Below, piece after piece: positions 25,595 through 32,138 of a DNA stretch of 64,000 nucleotides. Position 1 is the first letter of the stretch. Each line of letters opens with the position of its first letter. The notes beneath the pieces were generated by a model. The model searched no databases and was not told the origin of the DNA. It saw only the letters and a list, made by a program, of their open reading frames with translations. The stretch spans positions 124,001 to 188,000 of the forward strand of contig NZ_JAAATY010000008.1 of assembly GCF_013280595.1 (NCBI RefSeq), in the 5' to 3' direction. Source of the DNA: Kibdelosporangium persicum (GTDB taxonomy: Bacteria; Actinomycetota; Actinomycetes; Mycobacteriales; Pseudonocardiaceae). A program made the position numbers and the translations under genes.

Positions 25595-25622
25595 GTGATC
25601 CGCGTCATGGAACGCGAATCAC
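25595..25622. promoter_or_regulatory. imperfect inverted repeat upstream of the small gene at 25666
   Basis: GTGATCCGCGT and ACGCGAATCAC (10 of 11 paired) flank 6 nt, 44 bp before the GTG start. It could be an operator or a leader hairpin. Confidence 0.45.
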
Positions 25623-25665
25623 GGCGTCCCTTCAGTACCTATGGCCGCAACACCTGGAGCACACC

Positions 25666-26016
25666 GTGACGATCCGTGACCGTGTCATTCCCGTCGGGCG
25701 AACTCTGCGGGTGCATGTTCTGCCCAGTGCCATCAAGAACATCGGCAAACCCCGGGTGTACGGGTACGTGTGGGGCCCGGCGCACGACGACAACCAGGAC
25801 CTGTTGACGTGCTGGACGTTCGAGCAGGGGTGGATGCTGAGCAAGGTGTTCCACGACGACCATCCCGGCTTCGGGCCGGGGATGGCCGCCCTGCTCGAAG
25901 CCCTGCGCACGACCGAGGTCCGTGCGGTCGTCGTGCCCATCAGGGACAGATACGCCCAGGCGATCGCCCGCCGCATCGAGAGCGCGGGAACGTCCTGCCT
26001 GGTGATCCCGGGTTAG
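25666..26016 (+). CDS. small protein, degenerate resolvase-like domain
   Basis: A 116-residue protein starting at GTG with TGGAG 7 nt upstream. PRVYGYVWGPAHDD, then a conserved GMAALLEALRTTEVRAVVVPIRDRY pattern, resembles the N-terminal domain of serine resolvases, but the catalytic Ser region (YxRVS) is replaced by GYVWGP and there is no DNA-binding tail. It is more likely a re-purposed or decayed relative than an active recombinase. Its TAG stop lies in the left terminal repeat of the element at 26013. Confidence 0.6.
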   Translation: MTIRDRVIPVGRTLRVHVLPSAIKNIGKPRVYGYVWGPAHDDNQDLLTCWTFEQGWMLSKVFHDDHPGFGPGMAALLEALRTTEVRAVVVPIRDRYAQAIARRIESAGTSCLVIPG

Positions 26017-26180
26017 GCCGTGTTTCAAATGCCCGATCGCGATAGCCGGGCCGGATGCGGCCCCTGACGCCACCGCGGGACCGCCCAAAGACAACCAGTA
26101 TTCGCGGCGATCCCGCGGCGACGCCAGGAACCGCCCCGATCCCGACTCTCATCGACCGGGACATTCGAAACACGACCTAG
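26013..26180. mobile_element. MITE-like element, 168 bp with terminal inverted repeats
   Basis: The ends read TTAGGCCGTGTTTCAAATG (26013-26031) and, inverted, CTAGGTCGTGTTTCGAATG (26180-26162): 16 of 19 positions match. The interior has no coding frame and no transposase. Stop codons of both flanking convergent genes (TAG at 26014-26016 and 26179-26177) are supplied by the terminal repeats. The TGTTTC-rich ends resemble insertion sequences of IS5-like groups. It may be a non-autonomous element or IS relic. Confidence 0.55.
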
Positions 26181-26980
26181 CCACGCGGAAGACGGACCGC
26201 GGCGAACTGGGTCGCCTGGGCGGCCATCCGTCCGCTGCTGTCCCACGCGAACGCTGCCTCGTCCATGCGGTTGCTGGTCACGTCGTTCGCGCTCATCCGT
26301 ACCCGCACCGGTCCTGGCGCGGGCAACCGCCTGATGTACGCCGAGAACTGCAAAGTCGGGGCCCAGCCAGGGGCCCCGAGTTCGTAGGACACCGGCGGAA
26401 CCGGGTCGAGGGCCACGAGCAGGCTCAACGGGTCCCAGTCCGAGCCGTCAGCGAGCCGCTGCCAGGTCGAGATGGCGCCCTGCCGCGCCGGTTGGCCGGT
26501 GGCCCAGCCGATCGCCGCGGGGTCGACGCGGGTCTCCACGACGTCGAGGATCGGAATCTCGAAGTCGTTGCCGGGAGCCTGTGCGGGGAAACGGAAACTG
26601 TCCTGCTCAGCGGGCATCTCCGGCGGCTGGGTGTTGGTCCACCACGGGTCGTCCTCGCTCAGCACGCCTTGGGTGACCAGGGCTTCGACGCACGGAGTGC
26701 CGTTCTGCGTCAGCCGTGCGCGCAGTTGCGTCAGGGTGCGGCTGGACTGCAGGAACTCGACCCGCACGGTGGCCGGGCCGGGTTGCGGCGCGGTCGGGAA
26801 CGCGCCGCTGATCGCCGTCAGGTGCGGGTGCTCGCCCAGTTCGGCCGCGGCACGGGCGACCACGGCGAGGAGGTAGCCGCCGTGCAGTTTCCCGCCGACG
26901 CTCCACTGCGCGTCCAGGTCGGCCGTGAACTCGCCATCGCCCACTGCCTCGATGGCGGTGGCCTCTTTGAAGGACCCCAT
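26177..26980 (-). CDS. acyl-CoA thioesterase family protein (TesB-like double hotdog)
   Basis: A 267-residue protein with two hotdog folds. The N-terminal half contains WSVGGKLHGGYLLAVVARAAAE, the hotdog helix with its HGG entry. The C-terminal half contains LQFSAYIRRLP and a DEAAFAWDSSGRMAAQATQFA block, as in the thioesterase-like superfamily of mycobacteria and relatives. The start is ATG 26980 without a Shine-Dalgarno; a TTGACA lies about 30 bp upstream, so the message may be leaderless. It probably hydrolyses acyl-CoA; chain preference is unknown. Confidence 0.82.
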   Translation of the reverse strand: MGSFKEATAIEAVGDGEFTADLDAQWSVGGKLHGGYLLAVVARAAAELGEHPHLTAISGAFPTAPQPGPATVRVEFLQSSRTLTQLRARLTQNGTPCVEALVTQGVLSEDDPWWTNTQPPEMPAEQDSFRFPAQAPGNDFEIPILDVVETRVDPAAIGWATGQPARQGAISTWQRLADGSDWDPLSLLVALDPVPPVSYELGAPGWAPTLQFSAYIRRLPAPGPVRVRMSANDVTSNRMDEAAFAWDSSGRMAAQATQFAAVRLPRG

Positions 26981-27046
26981 GGGGGCACACTGACAGCCGC
27001 AACTAGCCAGTGTCAAGTTGTCGTGACCGGACCGGATCAGGGCTGA

Positions 27047-28276
27047 TCAGGCCGGAGTCTCCGGGAGCGTGAGGGTCACCAGCGCGCCACCGTCCCCGGC
27101 GTTGGCGAACGTCAGCGTGCCGCCCAGGACCTTCACCTGGGCCACGGCGATCGTCAGCCCGAGCCCGTGCCCGCTGCCGCGGTCACTGCTGCCGGTGCGA
27201 AACCGGCTGGGCCCGTCCCGCAGCAGCTCCTCGGAGAATCCGGGCCCGTGGTCACGAATCCGGACCGTCAGACCGTCCACAGTGACCTCGACCGGTGGCT
27301 TGCCGTGCTTGGTGGCGTTGGCCAGGAGGTTCACCAGCACCCGCTCCAGCCGCCGTGGATCAGTCCGGGCCGAACTCTCCCCGGCCACCGAGACGACCGC
27401 GTCCGGAGCGACTCCGGCGACCCGGCGCCGAACGAACTCCCCCAACGCCAGCTCGGACAACTCGGCCCGTTCGGTCGCGGTGTCCAGACGCGCGACCTCC
27501 AGGATGTCCTCGACCAGGACACGCAGAACCCGCACGCGATCCCGGACCAGCTCGGCCGGACGTGACGGCGGCAGCAGCTCGGCGGCGGTGACCAGCCCGG
27601 TGACCGGCGTACGCAACTCGTGCGCGATGTCCGCGGTCACGCGTTGCTCGGCCACAAGCCGTTCCTGCAAGGCATCGGCCATGCCGTCGATCGCCTGGGC
27701 CAGCTCCGCGGCCTCGTCGCGGGGCCGATCGCGGATCACGTCCCGGACCCGTGCCGTCATGTCGCCGTCGGCCACGCGGCGAGCGGCCCCGGCGGCCAGC
27801 CGCAACCGGCGGGAAAGGCGGCTCACCAGCAGCACACCGAGGACGGAACTCAGCACCACGACACCGAGGGACCCGATCAGCAGAACCCTGTCGAGCCGCG
27901 ACAACGCCTCGTCCCGGTCGGAATACGGACTGCGCAGGGACAAAACCCTGCCGTCCGTCTCCGCGGCCGCCCAGATCCACGAGCCTTCAGCGGTCCGCTG
28001 CAAGTACGTCGCCCGCTGCCCGCCCCGGACCGCGCTCAGCAACTCCGGCGGAACGTTCGGCGAATCCAGTTCGCTGCCCAGGGAAGCCTGGCCGGACAAG
28101 GCGTACTCGCGAACCACGAGCTGGATGCGTTGGTCCTGCAGCTGACGGGCGTCGGTCAGCTGGGTCTGGGCGAACTCCGTCCGCACGAGCAGGCTCAACG
28201 CCGTCGCGACCAAAGCACTGACGACAGCGATGGCCGCGCTCAGCCGCCACCGCATCGAGGCGGGCAGCAGTTTCAT
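27047..28276 (-). CDS. membrane sensor histidine kinase
   Basis: A 409-residue kinase. There are two membrane segments (about 12-32 and 165-187) around an extracellular sensor. HAMP follows (RRLRLAAGAARRVADGDMTARV). The H-box is ADIAHELRTPVTGL, the N-box LLANATKHGK, and the G-boxes RDHGPGF and GHGLGLTIA. ATG 28276 overlaps the response regulator stop (ATGA). It is the last gene of a lipoprotein-regulator-kinase operon. Confidence 0.92.
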   Translation of the reverse strand: MKLLPASMRWRLSAAIAVVSALVATALSLLVRTEFAQTQLTDARQLQDQRIQLVVREYALSGQASLGSELDSPNVPPELLSAVRGGQRATYLQRTAEGSWIWAAAETDGRVLSLRSPYSDRDEALSRLDRVLLIGSLGVVVLSSVLGVLLVSRLSRRLRLAAGAARRVADGDMTARVRDVIRDRPRDEAAELAQAIDGMADALQERLVAEQRVTADIAHELRTPVTGLVTAAELLPPSRPAELVRDRVRVLRVLVEDILEVARLDTATERAELSELALGEFVRRRVAGVAPDAVVSVAGESSARTDPRRLERVLVNLLANATKHGKPPVEVTVDGLTVRIRDHGPGFSEELLRDGPSRFRTGSSDRGSGHGLGLTIAVAQVKVLGGTLTFANAGDGGALVTLTLPETPA

Positions 28277-28953
28277 GACGCTGTTCTGAGCTTGTACCCG
28301 AAGCCTCGCACGGTCTCGATCCGGTCCTGGCCGACCTTCGCGCGCAACCGCTGGACGTGCACGTCCACCACCCGCGAGTCGCCGCCCCACTGGTAGTCCC
28401 AGACCTGTTCGAGCAGGACGTCACGGGTCAGCACGCTGCCGGGAGAGTCCACAAAGCACAGCAGCAGGCGCAGCTCGGTCGGGGTCAGTTCGACCGGCTT
28501 GCCGCCTACGCGGACCTCCAGGCCGTTGCGGTGCACCTCCAGGTCGCCGAACCGCAGCGGCTGCTCGCCGTTCACCTCCTCCGCCCGGCCCATCCGGCGC
28601 ATCACCGCGCGGATCCTGGCCACGAGCACGGTGCTGTCGAACGGTTTGGTCACGTAGTCGTCCGCGCCCGCCTCCAGGCCCAGGACCACGTCGATCGGGT
28701 CGGCCCGGGCCGACATCATGATCACCGGGGCCGGGCTCTCCTCACGGATCTGCCGGCACAGGCTGACCCCGTTCATCCCCGGCAGCATCAGGTCGAGCAG
28801 TGCCACGTCCGGTGCCAGGGAACGGAACTTCTCCAGGCCGGTGATGCCGTCCTCGGCGACGGTGACCCGGAAGCCGTCGCGTTCCAGCGACAGCTGGGTC
28901 GCTTCCCTGATCACCGCGTCGTCCTCGACCAGCAGGATGTGCGTCTGGTTCAT
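28273..28953 (-). CDS. OmpR/PhoB-family response regulator
   Basis: A 226-residue regulator: receiver domain with acidic pocket EDD and phospho-acceptor in VALLDLMLPG, switch Lys in YVTKPF, and a winged-helix effector domain from residue 130 (ELTPTELRLLLCF, then VVDVHVQRLRAKVG). ATG 28953 overlaps the lipoprotein stop and its own stop overlaps the kinase start, so it is a coupled two-component system. GTTACA repeats in the divergent region at 29581-29684 are candidate targets. Confidence 0.93.
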   Translation of the reverse strand: MNQTHILLVEDDAVIREATQLSLERDGFRVTVAEDGITGLEKFRSLAPDVALLDLMLPGMNGVSLCRQIREESPAPVIMMSARADPIDVVLGLEAGADDYVTKPFDSTVLVARIRAVMRRMGRAEEVNGEQPLRFGDLEVHRNGLEVRVGGKPVELTPTELRLLLCFVDSPGSVLTRDVLLEQVWDYQWGGDSRVVDVHVQRLRAKVGQDRIETVRGFGYKLRTAS

Positions 28954-29528
28954 CGCCTGAACTGCTCGAACGTGGTGCCGGTCCACCTGAAGAACTTGTA
29001 CACCTGCTGTGAGGGGCAGCACGACGGGTCCTTCGCGCGGTACTGCCAGTGGATGATCTGCACCACGCCGTCCTTGCTCTGGTCGAGGATCATGCCCGGT
29101 TCCTCCAGCGCCAGCAGGGCGACCGGGGGTTTGGCCAGGATGTCGTACACGTAGTTGGCGATGAAACCATTGCCCCGGACCACCTCGAGATCCAGCCCGC
29201 CGTTGTCCACGACCGGCTTCAGGTCACAGACCATCACCGACACGATCAGCTCCGTGACGCCGTCCCCGGTCACGTCGACATACCGGGAGTCGACCGGGAA
29301 ACGGCCGCCGGCACAGGGCGTCAGATGGCTCTTGATCTTGTCGCTGACCTTGGTGTCGGCCCGCAGCAGGGCCACCGGGTCGAACGAGGGCGTCGCGCCA
29401 CTGGGCGGCGCCGGTGTCGACGGCGGCGGCGTGACCTGGCTGGCGGCGCCTTCCACGCGCACCCCGCCCGCGGTCGCGCACCCGGCCAGCAGCCCGAGGC
29501 ACACCAGCCCCAGTGCCAGTCGGCGCAT
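28950..29528 (-). CDS. lipoprotein of unknown function, two-component-system associated
   Basis: A 192-residue exported lipoprotein with signal sequence and lipobox LLAGC at about residues 12-16. ATG 29528 is chosen for AAGGAGG 5 nt upstream. The mature part begins with a Pro/Thr/Ser-rich linker, then a compact domain with DSRYVDVTGDGVTELIVSVM, reminiscent of FG-GAP/VCBS calcium-binding loops. It is coupled to the response regulator by ATGA and may present a cell-surface signal to the kinase. Confidence 0.78.
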   Translation of the reverse strand: MRRLALGLVCLGLLAGCATAGGVRVEGAASQVTPPPSTPAPPSGATPSFDPVALLRADTKVSDKIKSHLTPCAGGRFPVDSRYVDVTGDGVTELIVSVMVCDLKPVVDNGGLDLEVVRGNGFIANYVYDILAKPPVALLALEEPGMILDQSKDGVVQIIHWQYRAKDPSCCPSQQVYKFFRWTGTTFEQFRR

Positions 29529-29580
29529 TCGGCCCTCCTTCGTCACTCCATTCTGCCGAGCCGCGCCGGACCGGCCACTC

Positions 29581-29684
29581 GGCTGTTACAGAGCCGCCGG
29601 ACAGCTGCGGGCGGGCTGTTACACGACCGTCGGCGTACCGCCGGAAAGCGTCCCTAACTTCGAAGGAGATCACTTTTTGTAACA
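29581..29684. promoter_or_regulatory. three GTTACA half-sites in a divergent promoter region
   Basis: GGCTGTTACA occurs exactly twice (29581-29590 and 29614-29623), 33 bp apart, and the inverted half-site TGTAAC is at 29678-29683. The region separates the lipoprotein/two-component operon from the deacetylase/LCP operon. Helically phased direct repeats are typical of OmpR-family regulators. Confidence 0.5.
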
Positions 29685-29697
29685 CGCCGGGAGTCAG

Positions 29698-30465
29698 GTG
29701 ACCATGCTGGAGCGTCTCAAGCCGTTCAGGTACGTGGCGTTGGCAGCGGTCGCACTGTTGGTCGCCGCGATCATCCTGGTTGTCGAGGAACGGGAGCAAC
29801 CGCCCTCGCGCCCGACCGGCGAGCAGACGGCGGCCACGTCCGACGTGGTGCACGGTGCGGACCACCAGAGCAGGCCCGCGCCCAGGATCGGCCCCGCACA
29901 ACTGGTCTACAAAGTCGAGACGACCGACCCGGTGGTGTTCCTGACCATCGACGACGGCGCCCACCGCGATCCGGCGATGGCCGGCATTCTGCGGCGCGAC
30001 GGCGTCAAGGCGACGTTCTTCCTCACCAACCGGTACGTCCGGCGCGACCCGGACTTCTTCCGCAAGCTGCGCGACGACACCGGATCGGTGATCCAGAACC
30101 ACAGCGAGTCGCACGAGAACCTCGCAGGCCGCCCGCTCGGCCAGCAGGAAGCCGAGATCGTCCCGGTCTCCGACACCTATGCCAGGCAGTTCGGCCAGCG
30201 GCCGACACTGTTTCGCGCTCCCTACGGCAACAGCGACGACGTGACGTTGCAGGCGGCCGGTGAGGCAGGCGCGAAGTACGTCGTGCACTGGGGTTCGGAG
30301 ATCAAGGGCGGCCAGATCCGGTTCAGCGGCCCGCGTGAGTTCCGGCCGGGATCGATCGTGCTCATGCACTTCACCGAGAACTTCGAGGCGGACGTGACCG
30401 CGTTCGTCACCCAGGCCCGCGCCAACGGGTTGCGGCCCGCACTACTGACGGACTACTTGCGATGA
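29698..30465 (+). CDS. membrane-anchored polysaccharide deacetylase (NodB domain)
   Basis: A 255-residue protein with an N-terminal signal anchor (about 13-30) and an extracellular NodB domain. Motif 1 is VFLTIDDGAH with the catalytic Asp pair, motif 2 is NHSESHENL with the zinc His pair, and motif 3 is FRAPYGNS. Such enzymes remove acetyl groups from peptidoglycan or another cell-surface glycan. GTG 29698 or ATG 29704 may start it. The stop overlaps the LCP gene start (ATGA). Confidence 0.9.
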   Translation: MTMLERLKPFRYVALAAVALLVAAIILVVEEREQPPSRPTGEQTAATSDVVHGADHQSRPAPRIGPAQLVYKVETTDPVVFLTIDDGAHRDPAMAGILRRDGVKATFFLTNRYVRRDPDFFRKLRDDTGSVIQNHSESHENLAGRPLGQQEAEIVPVSDTYARQFGQRPTLFRAPYGNSDDVTLQAAGEAGAKYVVHWGSEIKGGQIRFSGPREFRPGSIVLMHFTENFEADVTAFVTQARANGLRPALLTDYLR

Positions 30466-31673
30466 GAACCACGAAAATCCTGTCGATCCTGACCAAGGGC
30501 CTGATCGCGACCGTCTCGTTGGCCGTGCTCGCCGTGACCGCGACCGGTTGGTGGACCTACCGGACCGCCACGACGAACCTGGCCACGGACGACGTGATCG
30601 TTCCGGACCCGCCCCAGACGAGCACGAGCGGCGGCCCGACGCCGCTGCGCCAGCCACCGCAGGACACCACGATCCTGTTGGTGGGAATGGACAGCCGGAC
30701 CGACGCGCAGGGCAACCCGTTGCCCCGTGACCTGCTCGACCAGTTACAGGCGGGCAACGCCGGCGGTGAACAGAACACCGACACCATGATCGTGATCCAC
30801 GTGCCCGCGGATCCGGCGAAGAAGGCGTGGGGCCTGTCGTTACCCCGTGACTCCTATGTGGACATCAAGGGCGGGTTCGGCAGGCACAAGCTGAACTCCG
30901 CGTACGCCAGGGGCAAGAACGCCAAGGCAGGCCAGCTCCGGCAGCAGGGCAGGGATCAGGCCACTGTGGACCGTGAGTCGACCACGGACGGCCGCCGTAC
31001 CCTGATCGCCACGGTCAACCAGCTGACCGGCCTGCGCATCGACCACTACGCGGAAGTGAACCTGCTGGGGTTCAGCGAGATCACCAAGGCGGTCGGCGGT
31101 GTCCCGGTGTGCCTGAACAACCCGGTGCGTGACTCGTACTCCGGGGCGAACTTCCCCGCGGGACAACAGACCTTGCAGGGTGTGGACGCGTTGAAGTTCG
31201 TCCGTCAGCGGCACGGCCTGACCAACGGCGACCTGGATCGGGTCCGTCGTCAGCAGGCGTTCCTGGCGGGGCTGGCCAACCGGATGTTCAGCGCCGGCAC
31301 GCTCACCGACCCCACCAAGATCACCGACCTGGTGAGCGCCCTGACCAGGGCCGTCGTCCTGGACAAGGGCTGGGACCTGGTGTCGTTCGCCCAGCAGCTC
31401 GGTGACCTGAGCGCGAACAACATCCAGTTCCAGACCATCCCGACCGGCCGGATCAACCTCCCGACGCCGTCGGACGGCAGCGCGGTCGAGGTCGACCCCG
31501 ACCAGGTGCGCGCGTTCGTCCAGGACCTGCTGGAACCTCCCGTCCAGCAGCAGCAGGAGGAACAGCCGCCGGCCCCGGACACGAAGCGGATCGAGGTGCA
31601 GAAACCGGAAAGGGTGCAGAAGATCGCCAGTGTCCAGCCCATCAACGCCGGAGCGATCCCCTGTGTGGACTAG
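30462..31673 (+). CDS. LytR-CpsA-Psr (LCP) family cell-wall glycopolymer ligase
   Basis: A 403-residue protein with one N-terminal membrane segment (about 12-32) and an extracellular LCP domain. TILLVGMDSRTD, the NTDTMIVIHV strand, LSLPRDSYVDI with substrate-contacting Arg-Asp, and VRQRHGLTNGDLDRVRRQQAFL are characteristic. A Gln/Pro-rich tail follows. LCP enzymes attach arabinogalactan or teichoic-acid-like polymers to peptidoglycan. Coupling to a glycan deacetylase points to a joint role in wall remodelling. Confidence 0.92.
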   Translation: MRTTKILSILTKGLIATVSLAVLAVTATGWWTYRTATTNLATDDVIVPDPPQTSTSGGPTPLRQPPQDTTILLVGMDSRTDAQGNPLPRDLLDQLQAGNAGGEQNTDTMIVIHVPADPAKKAWGLSLPRDSYVDIKGGFGRHKLNSAYARGKNAKAGQLRQQGRDQATVDRESTTDGRRTLIATVNQLTGLRIDHYAEVNLLGFSEITKAVGGVPVCLNNPVRDSYSGANFPAGQQTLQGVDALKFVRQRHGLTNGDLDRVRRQQAFLAGLANRMFSAGTLTDPTKITDLVSALTRAVVLDKGWDLVSFAQQLGDLSANNIQFQTIPTGRINLPTPSDGSAVEVDPDQVRAFVQDLLEPPVQQQQEEQPPAPDTKRIEVQKPERVQKIASVQPINAGAIPCVD

Positions 31674-31680
31674 GGTTCCG

Positions 31681-31800
31681 ATGGTCCCCGGATGGCCGGC
31701 GGTGCTCGGGCCGGGCGCCATCGCCGTCGGCGGCCTCGCCCTGCGGTCCCGGGCGACCGCCCGGGTGGAGCGGCGAGTCCGGCCGTCGTGGTCCCCGTGA
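31681..31800 (+). CDS. possible small hydrophobic protein, 39 residues
   Basis: This 40-codon ORF begins 7 bp after the LCP stop and has one hydrophobic stretch (VLGPGAIAVGGLALRS) followed by a basic tail. The ribosome site is weak (AGGG). It could be a small membrane protein of the operon or chance. Confidence 0.25.
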   Translation: MVPGWPAVLGPGAIAVGGLALRSRATARVERRVRPSWSP

Positions 31801-31811
31801 TCGAGACCACC

Positions 31812-31843
31812 TTGCCGCACCCCTACCCCCTAGGGGTATAAAT
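31812..31843 (+). promoter_or_regulatory. copper-responsive promoter with CsoR-type operator
   Basis: TACCCC-CTA-GGGGTA (31824-31838) is the CsoR operator form found before copper genes. It sits between a -35-like TTGCCG (31812-31817) and a -10 TATAAA (31837-31842), so binding would block the promoter of the copper chaperone gene. Confidence 0.75.
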
Positions 31844-31874
31844 CGGGGTAGCCGATCAGACAAGGGGTGCGAAG

Positions 31875-32081
31875 ATGTCCCAGGCGACCTACACCGTGCA
31901 GGGCATGACCTGCGGCCACTGCGTCAGCTCGGTGACCGAGGAGGTCGAGCAGATCGAGGGCGTGCGGGCCGTCGACGTCGACCTGGCGACCGGCAAGGTG
32001 ACGGTCACCAGCGACCGCGACCTGGACGTCGACGAGGTGCGCGCCGCGGTGACCGAGGCCGGCTACCAGCTGGCGAGCTGA
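31875..32081 (+). CDS. CopZ-like copper chaperone (HMA domain)
   Basis: A 68-residue single HMA domain, ferredoxin-like fold. The metal-binding motif is GMTCGHC near residues 10-16. AGGGG lies 7 nt before the ATG. It should carry Cu(I) in the cytoplasm to a P-type ATPase. Neither copA nor csoR is adjacent, which is unusual, since the three normally cluster. Palindrome copy 4 follows its stop. Confidence 0.92.
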   Translation: MSQATYTVQGMTCGHCVSSVTEEVEQIEGVRAVDVDLATGKVTVTSDRDLDVDEVRAAVTEAGYQLAS

Positions 32082-32087
32082 AGCTCC

Positions 32088-32137
32088 CCCTCGTGAGTGT
32101 TTATCAGGGCTAGAACCCTGATAAACACTCACGAGGG
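32088..32137. repeat. palindromic repeat, copy 4 (perfect 22-bp stem)
   Basis: CCCTCGTGAGTGTTTATC plus AGGG (32088-32109) is exactly complementary to 32116-32137 around a 6-nt loop CTAGAA. It lies between the convergent copper chaperone and transporter-glycosyltransferase genes. It is the best-preserved copy. Confidence 0.9.
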
Positions 32138-32138
32138 C

